11,634 nt of DNA, taken from the NCBI GenBank assembly GCA_964517075.1, contig CAZFAT010000237.1:1-11634 (forward strand). Direction: 5' to 3'. Positions 1-6,388 of this stretch are shown here, piece by piece (positions within the stretch are counted from its first letter, which is position 1; each line of letters begins with the position of its first letter). A program made the translations under genes and the position numbers. Below the pieces are notes generated by a model. That model did no database searches. It worked only from the letters and a program-made list of their open reading frames with translations, and was not told the DNA's origin. Source of the DNA: CAZFAT01 sp964517075 (GTDB lineage Bacteria; Acidobacteriota; Vicinamibacteria; Vicinamibacterales; SCN-69-37).

Positions 1-1250
1 AGCGGCGCCGGCTTGATCGGAAACGGCTGCGTCTTCGCCGTGCGCTCGAGCGGCACCTCGCTTTGCGGCACGGGCCGATCCTCGACACCGTAGATCGGCA
101 CACCGGTGACGCGATCGAGCAGAAACAGCAGCCCGACCTTGTTGATCACCGCCACGGCCGGAATCGTCTTCCCGCCGTGGCGCACGTCGATCAACGCCGG
201 CGCGGCCGCCAGATCGGCGTCCCAGATGTCGTGGTGGACGATCTGGAAATGCCACAGATACTTGCCCGTGTTCGCGTCGGCGGCCACGATGCTGGAGCTG
301 AAGAGGTTGTCGCCGGCACGATCGCCGCCGTACTGATCCACCGACGGCGCGCCGAACGGCATGTAGAGGATGCCGCGGGCGGCATCCACCGTCATGAAAC
401 CCCACACGTTCACGCCCGAGCGGTTCTGCCAGCTGTCCGTGGCCCAGGTGTCGTTGAACCGCTCGCCCGCCTGCGGCACGGATCGGAACGTCCACACGAG
501 CTTGCCGGTGTGCATGTCGAACGCACGGATGTCACCGGCGGGCCCTTTCGGCGGATTCTCCTGGGTACGGCCGCCGACGATGACGAGGTTGCGGTAGACG
601 ACCGGCGGCGAGCTGAGACCGTTGCTGCCGGGCAGCCCCCGCAGGATCTCCGGCGTGTTCAAATCGACGCTGCCCTTCTCGCCGAATGCCGCGTTGGGCA
701 CGCCGGTTTTCGCATCGAGCGAGATCAAACGTCCGTTCGACGTGCCAAAGACGATCTGCGGCGGCGTCTTCGCGTCACCGGGCCAGTACTCGACGCCGCG
801 CGTGGACGGATTGCCGGACGGCAACTGGTACACCCAGGCTTCCTTGCCTGTCGCCGCGTCCACGGCCACGACGCGGTTGTACGGTGTCGCCAGATACATC
901 AGGCCATTGATGACGAGCGGCGTGACCTGGCTGCCGGCAAACCCGCCACCACCGCCGCGCCCTCCGCGGCCTCGCCCGCGGCCACCGGCGTCGGCGGGCG
1001 GCGCAGCCGCTGCCGCGGCGGCGACCGCGGCGGGACGCATGTGATACACCCACGCGACCCGCAGCTGACTGACGTTGGCCGGCGTGATCTGCGCCACCGG
1101 CGAGAAGCGCATGCCGCCCGGATCGTGCCCGTAGGTGGGCCACTCGGTCGACGCTGCCGCGTTGGGCGTCTGTGCCGACGGCGAGAGGACGGAGCCGGCC
1201 AGAATGGCCCCCGTCACGCCAACAACAAATACGCCGACCAGTCGCCTCAT
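1..1250 (-). CDS. PQQ-dependent dehydrogenase, sugar (Gcd-like) type, N-terminal part, runs off the left edge
   Basis: The frame stays open for 416 codons from ATG 1248-1250 to the window edge, so the C-terminus is missing. A Shine-Dalgarno AAGGAGA (plus-strand 1257-1263) lies 6 nt before the start. Residues 1-27 form a Sec signal peptide ending SPSAQ, so the enzyme should act in the periplasm. The quinoprotein beta-propeller start follows: EWPTYGHDPGGMRFSP at 36-51, then ATGKEAWVY and TGKLVWTF blades, and VHHDIWDAD around 338-346, which resembles membrane glucose dehydrogenase Gcd. No cysteine occurs in the visible 416 residues, so the vicinal disulphide of quinoprotein alcohol dehydrogenases is absent; this favours a sugar dehydrogenase. 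Unlike Gcd there is no five-helix membrane domain in front. Residues 74-103 are an Ala then Gly/Arg-rich insert. The gene lies 54 bp after the exported epimerase on the same strand, probably one transcript. Family is firm; substrate is inferred. Confidence 0.9.
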   Translation of the reverse strand, partial: MRRLVGVFVVGVTGAILAGSVLSPSAQTPNAAASTEWPTYGHDPGGMRFSPVAQITPANVSQLRVAWVYHMRPAAVAAAAAAAPPADAGGRGRGRGGRGGGGGFAGSQVTPLVINGLMYLATPYNRVVAVDAATGKEAWVYQLPSGNPSTRGVEYWPGDAKTPPQIVFGTSNGRLISLDAKTGVPNAAFGEKGSVDLNTPEILRGLPGSNGLSSPPVVYRNLVIVGGRTQENPPKGPAGDIRAFDMHTGKLVWTFRSVPQAGERFNDTWATDSWQNRSGVNVWGFMTVDAARGILYMPFGAPSVDQYGGDRAGDNLFSSSIVAADANTGKYLWHFQIVHHDIWDADLAAAPALIDVRHGGKTIPAVAVINKVGLLFLLDRVTGVPIYGVEDRPVPQSEVPLERTAKTQPFPIKPAP

Positions 1251-1304
1251 GCAGGGTCTCCTTACTCTCGCCGTGAGCGGTTCCCGGTGCGGGTGATCCT
1301 AGTC

Positions 1305-2441
1305 TCAAAACCCGCGCGGCCGGAGCCAGAAGCTCTCCTGCCACACGCCGCCCGGCGGAATGCTCTGCAGTTCCTTGTAGAGACCCTTCTCGGCCAGATT
1401 CATCGAATTGGTGATGCCGGCCATCGGCTCGATCGCGACCCAGTTGGGCGGCGGAGCCGGCGCCGGTGGGGTTCCGGCAGCCTGACCAGCCGCTAACGCC
1501 TGGCCGCCTCGTCGGCCGCGTCCACCGCCGAGCGGCGCGTACAGGACCAGGGCCTTGTAGTTCGGCCCGATCAGCACGTCGAACTGCTGCTGCCTGCCGC
1601 GAATCGTCACCGTCGCCCGTCCCTGGGCATCCCGCTCGAGATCCGAGAACACATCGTCCAGCGCGATCGTTCCCAGCGCCGCGCGCGATGGATCGGGCAG
1701 GACGGTCGTCACCGACTCGGTCTCGCCCGTCGGCAGCAGACGCGCATCGAGGCGCCAGTGCGTCTTCGCGGGCACCGACAGCGTCCAGGTCTCCCGCGGC
1801 GAGTCCGTGAGCTGGAAGTACGGGTGATAGCCAATCGCCACCGGCATCGGGTCGGCGCTCAGGTTCTCGATGTGAGTCCGCACCTCGAGCATGCCGTCGG
1901 CCAGCCGATACGTCATGGTCAGCACGTGCGCGAACGGAAACTGCTTGATGTAGCTCGGGTATCGATGGAACTCGAGACGACTCGTCACCCAGGCCGCGTT
2001 ACCGTCGGCGCGAGCCTCGACCACCTTCCACTCCCTCGCATTCGTCAGGTAGCCGTGAATGGGGACGGCGCCGCGGCCCGTGTTGCCCAGCCCCAGGTCG
2101 AAGCTGAACTTCCGACCGTTGGCGTAGAACGCCTGCTCGTCGAGCCGGTTCGCGAACGGCCAGAGCAGCGGGATGCCGTTCAGCCCCGGCGCCTTGCGGA
2201 GAGCGTCGAGCGACGTCCAGGTCTTGCGGATCACGTCCTGACCCTTGACGACCATCTCGTACGCGTTGCTGACGGGGGTCAGCACCGACACCGTGATCTG
2301 CTCACGGGCATCCAGAAGCTGGACGACGTCGCCGTCGGTGCGGACGGTATACCGCGTCTGGGCGACCGCCGATGGCGGTACCAGCCACAGGGCCGCGATC
2401 GCGACGCTGACGACCATGACGATGAATAGCGGCCGCCTCAT
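1305..2441 (-). CDS. Exported aldose 1-epimerase (galactose mutarotase-like) family protein
   Basis: 378 residues, started at ATG 2439-2441, which has GGAGGT 6 nt upstream (plus-strand 2448-2453). Residues 1-28 look like a Sec signal peptide ending SAVAQ, whereas textbook GalM is cytoplasmic. The mutarotase fold is marked by WPFANRL (94-100), IHGYL (128-132), GYHPYF (204-209) with the likely catalytic His206, and IEPMAG (337-342) with the likely catalytic Glu338. These enzymes interconvert alpha and beta anomers of aldoses. Residues 305-332 are a Gly/Arg then Ala/Pro-rich insert absent from ordinary family members, placed just before the catalytic Glu. The gene lies directly upstream of a PQQ-dependent dehydrogenase that is also exported, so a supporting role, supplying the anomer the dehydrogenase accepts, is a reasonable inference. 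Activity on a particular sugar cannot be read from the sequence. Confidence 0.88.
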   Translation of the reverse strand: MRRPLFIVMVVSVAIAALWLVPPSAVAQTRYTVRTDGDVVQLLDAREQITVSVLTPVSNAYEMVVKGQDVIRKTWTSLDALRKAPGLNGIPLLWPFANRLDEQAFYANGRKFSFDLGLGNTGRGAVPIHGYLTNAREWKVVEARADGNAAWVTSRLEFHRYPSYIKQFPFAHVLTMTYRLADGMLEVRTHIENLSADPMPVAIGYHPYFQLTDSPRETWTLSVPAKTHWRLDARLLPTGETESVTTVLPDPSRAALGTIALDDVFSDLERDAQGRATVTIRGRQQQFDVLIGPNYKALVLYAPLGGGRGRRGGQALAAGQAAGTPPAPAPPPNWVAIEPMAGITNSMNLAEKGLYKELQSIPPGGVWQESFWLRPRGF

Positions 2442-2463
2442 TCAGACACCTCCAGAGGCCACG

Positions 2464-2483
2464 AGCATAGTGCAAGGTTGCAC
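2464..2483. promoter_or_regulatory. Candidate operator dyad beside a minus-strand -10 box in the divergent promoter
   Basis: GTGCAAGGTTGCAC at 2470-2483 is a perfect inverted repeat with 6-bp arms and a 2-bp centre. It directly abuts a TATGCT-like -10 (minus strand, plus positions 2464-2469) that could serve the epimerase gene. It lies in the 88-bp gap between divergently transcribed genes, where one regulator could control both sides. No regulator gene is adjacent. The dyad is seen; its function is inferred. Confidence 0.4.
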
Positions 2484-2513
2484 CTTCGAACCTTCGAACT
2501 CTGGAACCCTGCT
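2482..2513 (+). repeat. 8-bp degenerate tandem array (four units)
   Basis: Four head-to-tail octamers: ACCTTCGA, ACCTTCGA, ACTCTGGA and ACCCTGCT. The first two are identical and the later two decay. The array fills the centre of the divergent intergenic region and overlaps the end of the adjacent dyad. It resembles the other short-period arrays in this window in period and placement, not in sequence. Confidence 0.6.
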
Positions 2514-2518
2514 ATTCT
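2510..2518 (+). promoter_or_regulatory. Possible extended -10 promoter for the SDR-MFS operon
   Basis: TGCTATTCT fits an extended -10 (TGn plus a TATAAT-like hexamer) and ends 11 nt before the ATG at 2530, giving a very short leader. The first SDR gene has no recognisable Shine-Dalgarno, which agrees with a short or absent leader. No good -35 is visible. Confidence 0.3.
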
Positions 2519-2529
2519 CTGCCGCACCC

Positions 2530-3312
2530 ATGGCAGCCCCGCGCAACGTGCTGGAGACCTTTCGTCTGGACGGCAAGGTAGCACTCGTCACCGGGGGCGC
2601 GAGGGGCCTTGGCCTGACGATGGCCCAAGCCCTCGCCGAGGCGGGCGCGGACGTGGCGCTCGCCGGCCGATCGCGTGAGACCTGTCAGGAGGCCGCCGAC
2701 GGCATCGTCGCGGCCACGGGCCACCGCGCGCGCGCGTTCGACGCCGACGTCACCCGCGTGGCCGATGTGGAGCGGCTCGCGGCGGAGGTCGAATCCGCGC
2801 TCGGGCCGGTCGACATCCTTGTCAACAACGCCGGCATCAACATCCGCGGCGCCCTGCAGGATCTCACCGAGGCCGACTGGGACGCGGTCATCGACACGAA
2901 CCTCAAAGGTCCGTTCCTCTGCTCGCGCGAGTTCGGCCCGCGCATGATGTCGCGCGGGTGGGGACGGGTCATCAACCTCGGATCGATCCTGAGTGTTGTC
3001 GCGCTGCCCGGACGCGCGCCCTACGCGTCCTCCAAGGCCGGCGTCCTGAACCTGACGCGTGTGCTCGCTCTCGAGTGGGCGGGGACGGGCGTCACCGCGA
3101 ATGCGATTTGTCCCGGCCCGTTCGGGACCGAGATGAATCGCAGTCTGCTCGACGATCCGGTCAAGTACCAGGCGTTCGTCGCGCAGATTCCGATGGGCCG
3201 CTGGGGCGAGCCGCACGAACTGGCCGGCGCCGTCGTCTTTCTGGCATCCGAGGCGTCGTCATTCATGACGGGCAGCGCGCTGTTCGTGGATGGCGGCTGG
3301 ACCGCGAGGTAA
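2530..3312 (+). CDS. SDR-family oxidoreductase, gluconate 5-dehydrogenase-like
   Basis: 260 residues, the normal length for a classical short-chain dehydrogenase. The frame is open further upstream, but the ATG at 2530 puts the Rossmann fold at the usual place and avoids reading through the divergent promoter. Motifs in order: TGGARGLG (21-28) cofactor loop, NNAG (99-102), and the catalytic set Asn124, Ser152, Tyr165 and Lys169 (YASSK). The C-terminal block PMGRWGEPHELAGAVVFLAS and the closing FVDGG resemble sugar-acid dehydrogenases such as gluconate 5-dehydrogenase and 2-deoxy-gluconate dehydrogenase. The sequence after beta-strand 2 is GRS rather than an acidic residue, hinting at NADP(H). 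The stop is 3 bp before the MFS start, so the two genes are translationally linked. The family is certain; the substrate is inferred from the neighbours. Confidence 0.9.
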   Translation: MAAPRNVLETFRLDGKVALVTGGARGLGLTMAQALAEAGADVALAGRSRETCQEAADGIVAATGHRARAFDADVTRVADVERLAAEVESALGPVDILVNNAGINIRGALQDLTEADWDAVIDTNLKGPFLCSREFGPRMMSRGWGRVINLGSILSVVALPGRAPYASSKAGVLNLTRVLALEWAGTGVTANAICPGPFGTEMNRSLLDDPVKYQAFVAQIPMGRWGEPHELAGAVVFLASEASSFMTGSALFVDGGWTAR

Positions 3313-3315
3313 CTG

Positions 3316-4629
3316 ATGTCGTCATCCGCCGCACCGGTCCGGGCGGCCGCCTCGTCCACCGCGCCGTCGCGCGCGCGGCACGTCACGATCGCGTTCTGCA
3401 TCGCGCTGGCGCTGATCACCTACGTCGATCGGGTGGCCATCGGCCAGGCGGCGCCGTTCATCAGCGCGGACCTGGGATTGTCCCGTATTCAGATGGGCTG
3501 GGCGCTCGCGATCTTCGGCTACGCGTATGCCATCTTCGAGATTCCCGGCGGCTGGATGGCCGACAGAATCGGGCCGCGCCGAGTGCTCATGCGCATCGTG
3601 ATGTGGTGGTCGTTCTTCACGGCCGCCACCGGGTGGGCGTGGAACGCCACGTCACTCATCGTCGCGCGCGGGCTCTTCGGCGCCGGCGAGGCGGGCGCGT
3701 TCCCGACGATGACCCGCGCGTTGACCACCTGGACGCCCGGTAAAGAGCGGGAGCGCGCACAGGCTCTCATCTGGCTGGCGACTCGGGTGAGCGCGGCGTT
3801 CACGCCCCTCTTCGTCCTCTGGCTGATCACGACGCTGACCTGGCGCCGGACGTTCGAAGTCCTCGGCGTGCTCGGCGTCGTGTGGGCGGTGTTCTTCTAC
3901 CGGTGGTTCCGCGACGATCCGGCGAAGCACCCGTCAGTCAACGAAGGCGAACTGGCGGTGCTGCCTTCGGCGTCTGAGGCCGGCATCGCGCACAGCGGCG
4001 TGCCGTGGGGCCGGATTTTCTCGAGTCCGTCGGTGTGGCTGCTGTCGATGCAGTACATGTGCCTCGCGTACGGCTGGTGGTTCTACATCAACTGGCTGCC
4101 CACGTACTTGCGGGACGCCCGCGGCACGAGCCTGCAGGTGGGGGCGCTCCTCGCCGGTCTGCCGCTGCTGCTCGGCGGCGTCGGCTGCCTGGTGTCGGCC
4201 TGGATTCTGCCGCGGCTCGCGCACCGGCTCGGCAGCGTGCGTCTCGCGCGCCGCATTGTGGCCGTCACGGGCTTCATTGGCGCATCGGCCTCCATCATCG
4301 TGTTCACCTCGATTCCCGATCCGGTGAAGGCCATGTTCGTGCTCGGCCTCGCGGGCTTCTTCAACGACCTCGTCATGCCCGCCGCCTGGGCGGGGACGAT
4401 GGACGTCGGCGGCCGCTATGCGGGCACGGTCTCCGCCGCCATGAACACGATGGGCAGCATCGCCGGCGCTTTTTCGGTCACGCTGGTCGGCTACCTGCTC
4501 GCCTGGACTGGCGACAACTGGACGATGTTGTTCCTGATCTCGGCCTCGATCTATCTCGTGGGCGCGGTGTGCTGGCTGTTCCTGGACGCGCACACGCCGG
4601 TCGCACAGGGCGTGGACGTCCGGCATTGA
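3316..4629 (+). CDS. MFS transporter of the anion:cation symporter (sugar-acid) type
   Basis: 437 residues with about twelve hydrophobic segments. Marks of the ACS family are YVDRVAIG (35-42) in the first helix, GGWMADRIGPRR (77-88), the loop signature of MFS proteins, and a central loop RWFRDDPAKHPSVNEGEL typical of hexuronate, galactonate and glucarate carriers. The first 20 residues are a Ser/Ala/Arg-rich cytoplasmic tail. A Shine-Dalgarno GAGGT (3306-3310) overlaps the end of the preceding SDR gene, and only 3 bp separate the two reading frames, so they form one operon. The stop codon lies inside the first copy of a repeated ATTGACGATT motif. It most likely imports an organic or sugar acid across the inner membrane with protons; the exact solute is not readable. 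Pairing with two sugar-acid-type SDRs and an exported PQQ dehydrogenase supports an aldonate-like substrate. Confidence 0.88.
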   Translation: MSSSAAPVRAAASSTAPSRARHVTIAFCIALALITYVDRVAIGQAAPFISADLGLSRIQMGWALAIFGYAYAIFEIPGGWMADRIGPRRVLMRIVMWWSFFTAATGWAWNATSLIVARGLFGAGEAGAFPTMTRALTTWTPGKERERAQALIWLATRVSAAFTPLFVLWLITTLTWRRTFEVLGVLGVVWAVFFYRWFRDDPAKHPSVNEGELAVLPSASEAGIAHSGVPWGRIFSSPSVWLLSMQYMCLAYGWWFYINWLPTYLRDARGTSLQVGALLAGLPLLLGGVGCLVSAWILPRLAHRLGSVRLARRIVAVTGFIGASASIIVFTSIPDPVKAMFVLGLAGFFNDLVMPAAWAGTMDVGGRYAGTVSAAMNTMGSIAGAFSVTLVGYLLAWTGDNWTMLFLISASIYLVGAVCWLFLDAHTPVAQGVDVRH

Positions 4630-4692
4630 CGATTTGTTGATTGCCCATTGACGATTTGATTGACGATTGCTTGATTGATGATTGACGATTGA
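4625..4692 (+). repeat. Two 34-bp direct repeats built from four exact ATTGACGATT motifs
   Basis: ATTGACGATT occurs exactly at 4625, 4647, 4659 and 4681, spacing 22, 12 and 22 bp. This resolves into two 34-bp units (4625-4658 and 4659-4692) that match at about 27 of 34 positions, with TTGATTG as a further shared core. The array fills most of the gap between the MFS gene and the second SDR gene and is AT-rich compared with its surroundings. The first copy contains the MFS stop codon. Confidence 0.8.
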
Positions 4693-4723
4693 GAGCCTTC
4701 TGGCCTCGTCCCCTGTATCCGCG

Positions 4724-5530
4724 ATGGTGAAAAACTTCTTCGATCTCAGTGGCCGGGTCGCGCTCGTGACGGGCGCGAGCCGCGGTCTGGGCCAGTATCT
4801 CGCCCGCGCGCTCGCGGAGGCGGGCGCGGACCTCATCGTGACCGCGCGCCGGAAGGAGGACACCGACGCGTTCGCGAAGGAAATCCGGGGCCTCGGCCGG
4901 CGGGTGGAGAGCTTCTCACTGAATCTCCGCGACGAGGCCAGCATCCGCGCGTTCGGCGAGGCTGCGTTCGGCGCATTCAGCCGGATCGACATCCTCGTCA
5001 ACAACGCCGGCTGCAACGTGCGTAAGCCCTCCCTGGAGATGACGTGGGAGGACTGGAACACCGTGCTCGACACGAACCTGCGCGGTACGTTCTTCGTCAC
5101 GCAGGCGATCGTCCGGCACATGCTGCCGCGCGGCTACGGCCGCATCATCAACATCGGCTCAGTCACCTCGGTCTTCGGCTACGCCGGGCTGGCGCCGTAC
5201 TGCGCCAGCCGCGGCGGCGTGAAGCAGCTCACGATGAGCCTCGCGCACGAGTTCGGCAAGGACGGCGTCACGGTCAATTGCCTCGCGCCGGGCTGGTTCA
5301 AGACGGCGCAGAACCGGGTGATGTACGAGGACGAGGAGTGGGTCGCGTATCTGCGCGAGCGCATTCCCGTCGATCGCCCCGGCCTGCCGAACGATCTCGA
5401 CGGTGCGGTCATCTTTCTCGCCTCCGAGGCGAGCGCCTACGTGACGGGCCAGACTCTGCTCGTGGACGGCGGCATCACGACGGGCGCGCTGCGGGCGCTG
5501 CCGAGGAAAGCGCAGGCACCGGGGAGGTGA
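4724..5530 (+). CDS. SDR-family oxidoreductase, gluconate 5-dehydrogenase-like, with Tyr-x3-Arg active site
   Basis: 268 residues. The ATG at 4724 was chosen because FDLSGRVALVTG then starts where the family starts; an upstream non-ATG start would read into the repeat array, and no clear Shine-Dalgarno is visible for any start. Motifs: TGASRGLG (16-23), NNAG (93-96), Asn118, Ser146 and Tyr159. The usual catalytic Lys of Y-x3-K is Arg163 (YCASRGGVK, codon 5210-5212), with a lysine only at 167. The region from PYCAS to VNCLAPGWFKT resembles E. coli gluconate 5-dehydrogenase IdnO. ARR after beta-strand 2 suggests NADP(H). The last eight residues, from KAQ to the stop, continue into a 215-bp repeat element and match the tail of the HAD protein downstream. 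The gene is probably co-transcribed with the MFS gene 94 bp upstream. Family is certain, chemistry less so because of Arg163. Confidence 0.88.
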   Translation: MVKNFFDLSGRVALVTGASRGLGQYLARALAEAGADLIVTARRKEDTDAFAKEIRGLGRRVESFSLNLRDEASIRAFGEAAFGAFSRIDILVNNAGCNVRKPSLEMTWEDWNTVLDTNLRGTFFVTQAIVRHMLPRGYGRIINIGSVTSVFGYAGLAPYCASRGGVKQLTMSLAHEFGKDGVTVNCLAPGWFKTAQNRVMYEDEEWVAYLRERIPVDRPGLPNDLDGAVIFLASEASAYVTGQTLLVDGGITTGALRALPRKAQAPGR

Positions 5531-5730
5531 GGCCATGGCCGCGCCTCCACTCGCGACGCTCGAAACCGACTCCTCCGTCCGCTCGCGGGTCACACTGACG
5601 CACATCGCGCTACGCCCCATGAAATCAGGATGCGGTAGCGCTCGACCCGCTCACTTCCTCCGGGACGGTTTCATTCTTCGCGCATCGCGTCGCTCGAGTC
5701 GGCGCGGCCACGGCCTCACCTCCCCGGTGC
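5516..5730 (+). mobile_element. 215-bp MITE-like quasi-palindromic element, copy 1
   Basis: The ends are 30-bp terminal inverted repeats (5516-5545 and 5701-5730) with a single mismatch, beginning GCACCGGGGAGGTGAGGCC. The middle carries a second dyad, GCGCTAC at 5607-5613 with GTAGCGC at 5635-5641, centred on the same point as the ends, so one strand could fold into a long imperfect hairpin. The second copy at 6374-6588 is the same length, inverted, and differs at 8 of 215 positions. No transposase is encoded and no clear target-site duplication is visible. It contains the stop of the upstream SDR gene and a consensus Shine-Dalgarno in each end repeat. Confidence 0.88.
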
Positions 5731-5759
5731 TGATTCAGCGCACAGTCACACTGCCGTGA
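5535..5759 (+). CDS. Small frame inside the repeat element, possible leader peptide of the HAD gene
   Basis: A 74-codon frame opens at ATG 5535, 4 nt after GGAGGTGA (5523-5530), which is exactly complementary to the usual 16S rRNA 3' end. It ends at TGA 5757-5759, overlapping the HAD start GTG 5756-5758 by the coupled form GTGA. The product is Arg/Ser-rich and matches no family I recognise. Against a real protein: the inverted copy has CTG in place of the ATG, and within the frame the copies differ by three silent and three replacement changes, so selection on the peptide is not evident. It may still be translated as a leader that brings ribosomes to the HAD start, which has no Shine-Dalgarno of its own. 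Confidence 0.25.
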   Translation: MAAPPLATLETDSSVRSRVTLTHIALRPMKSGCGSARPAHFLRDGFILRASRRSSRRGHGLTSPVLIQRTVTLP

Positions 5760-6388
5760 GCACTCCAGTGGCCGGCGTCCTCTTCGACATCGGCGGCGTC
5801 CTCGTTGCGCTCGACGGGATCCCTGCGTTGTCGCGGTTACTCGGGCTCGGCGAGTCACGCGAGGAGATTCATCGGCGGTGGCTGGCGTGCCGTTCTGTGG
5901 TGCTCCACGAAACCGGCCGGATGACCGCAGACGAGTTCGCCCAGGGCATCGTCGCTGATCTGGCAATAGACCTGAGCCCCGAGGCGTTCCTGGCCGAGTT
6001 CGAGGGCTGGCTGACAGGCCCTCATCCCGGAGCGTTTGAGCTGGTGAACGAGATTCCGCCGTCCTATCACGTGGCCGCCCTGAGCAACATGAGCGCAACC
6101 CACTGGAACCGCATCAAGACCATGGGATGGCCCGACCGGTTCAATGCCGCCTTCGTGTCGTGCGAGATTCGCCATCTCAAGCCGTCCCGCGAGGCGTTCG
6201 AGCTTGCCCTGCGCGAGATGGCACTGCCGGCCGCCAATGTGCTGTTTCTGGATGACAGTGACGTCAACGTCCAGGCCGCGCGCGCGATGGGGATCGACGC
6301 GCACGTCGTGATGAACCCGGCTGAAGCACGCGCGCTGTTGGAGAGGCACGGCGTGTTGCCGAAGAAAGCGCAGGCGCCGGGGAGGTGA
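5756..6388 (+). CDS. HAD-superfamily hydrolase (YihX-like phosphatase group)
   Basis: 210 residues from GTG 5756; GTG 5768 is an alternative that would remove four residues. Haloacid dehalogenase motifs in order: FDIGGVL with nucleophile Asp11, LSNMS with Ser110, Lys142 in HLKPS, and LFLDDSD with Asp166 and Asp167. Between motif I and motif II is a helical cap of about 85 residues, as in subfamily I. The second acidic position of motif I is Gly13, as in E. coli YihX (DLGNV), an alpha-glucose-1-phosphatase; enzymes of this look are usually cytoplasmic phosphatases of small phospho-metabolites. The final residues, LPKKAQAPGR, are encoded partly by the second repeat element and match the tail of the upstream SDR. 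The gene sits alone between two inverted copies of that element. Fold is certain; the substrate is unknown. Confidence 0.85.
   Translation: MSTPVAGVLFDIGGVLVALDGIPALSRLLGLGESREEIHRRWLACRSVVLHETGRMTADEFAQGIVADLAIDLSPEAFLAEFEGWLTGPHPGAFELVNEIPPSYHVAALSNMSATHWNRIKTMGWPDRFNAAFVSCEIRHLKPSREAFELALREMALPAANVLFLDDSDVNVQAARAMGIDAHVVMNPAEARALLERHGVLPKKAQAPGR

Noticed and set aside
63..1496. A 477-codon plus-strand frame opposite the PQQ dehydrogenase and epimerase
   Set aside because: It overlaps two well-supported minus-strand genes and is Arg/His-rich without any motif, as expected for a GC-driven shadow frame.
4625..4692. CRISPR array or plasmid-type iterons
   Set aside because: Units are too short and directly abutting for CRISPR, with no spacers or cas genes, and there is no replication initiator gene nearby.
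3934..5121. A 395-codon minus-strand frame opposite the MFS and second SDR genes
   Set aside because: It runs through the tandem repeat and two clear genes and has shadow-frame composition (Arg, His, Ala).
5498..5760. Target-site duplications flanking the 215-bp element
   Set aside because: The flanking bases on the two sides of each copy do not match beyond one or two bases, so no duplication can be claimed.
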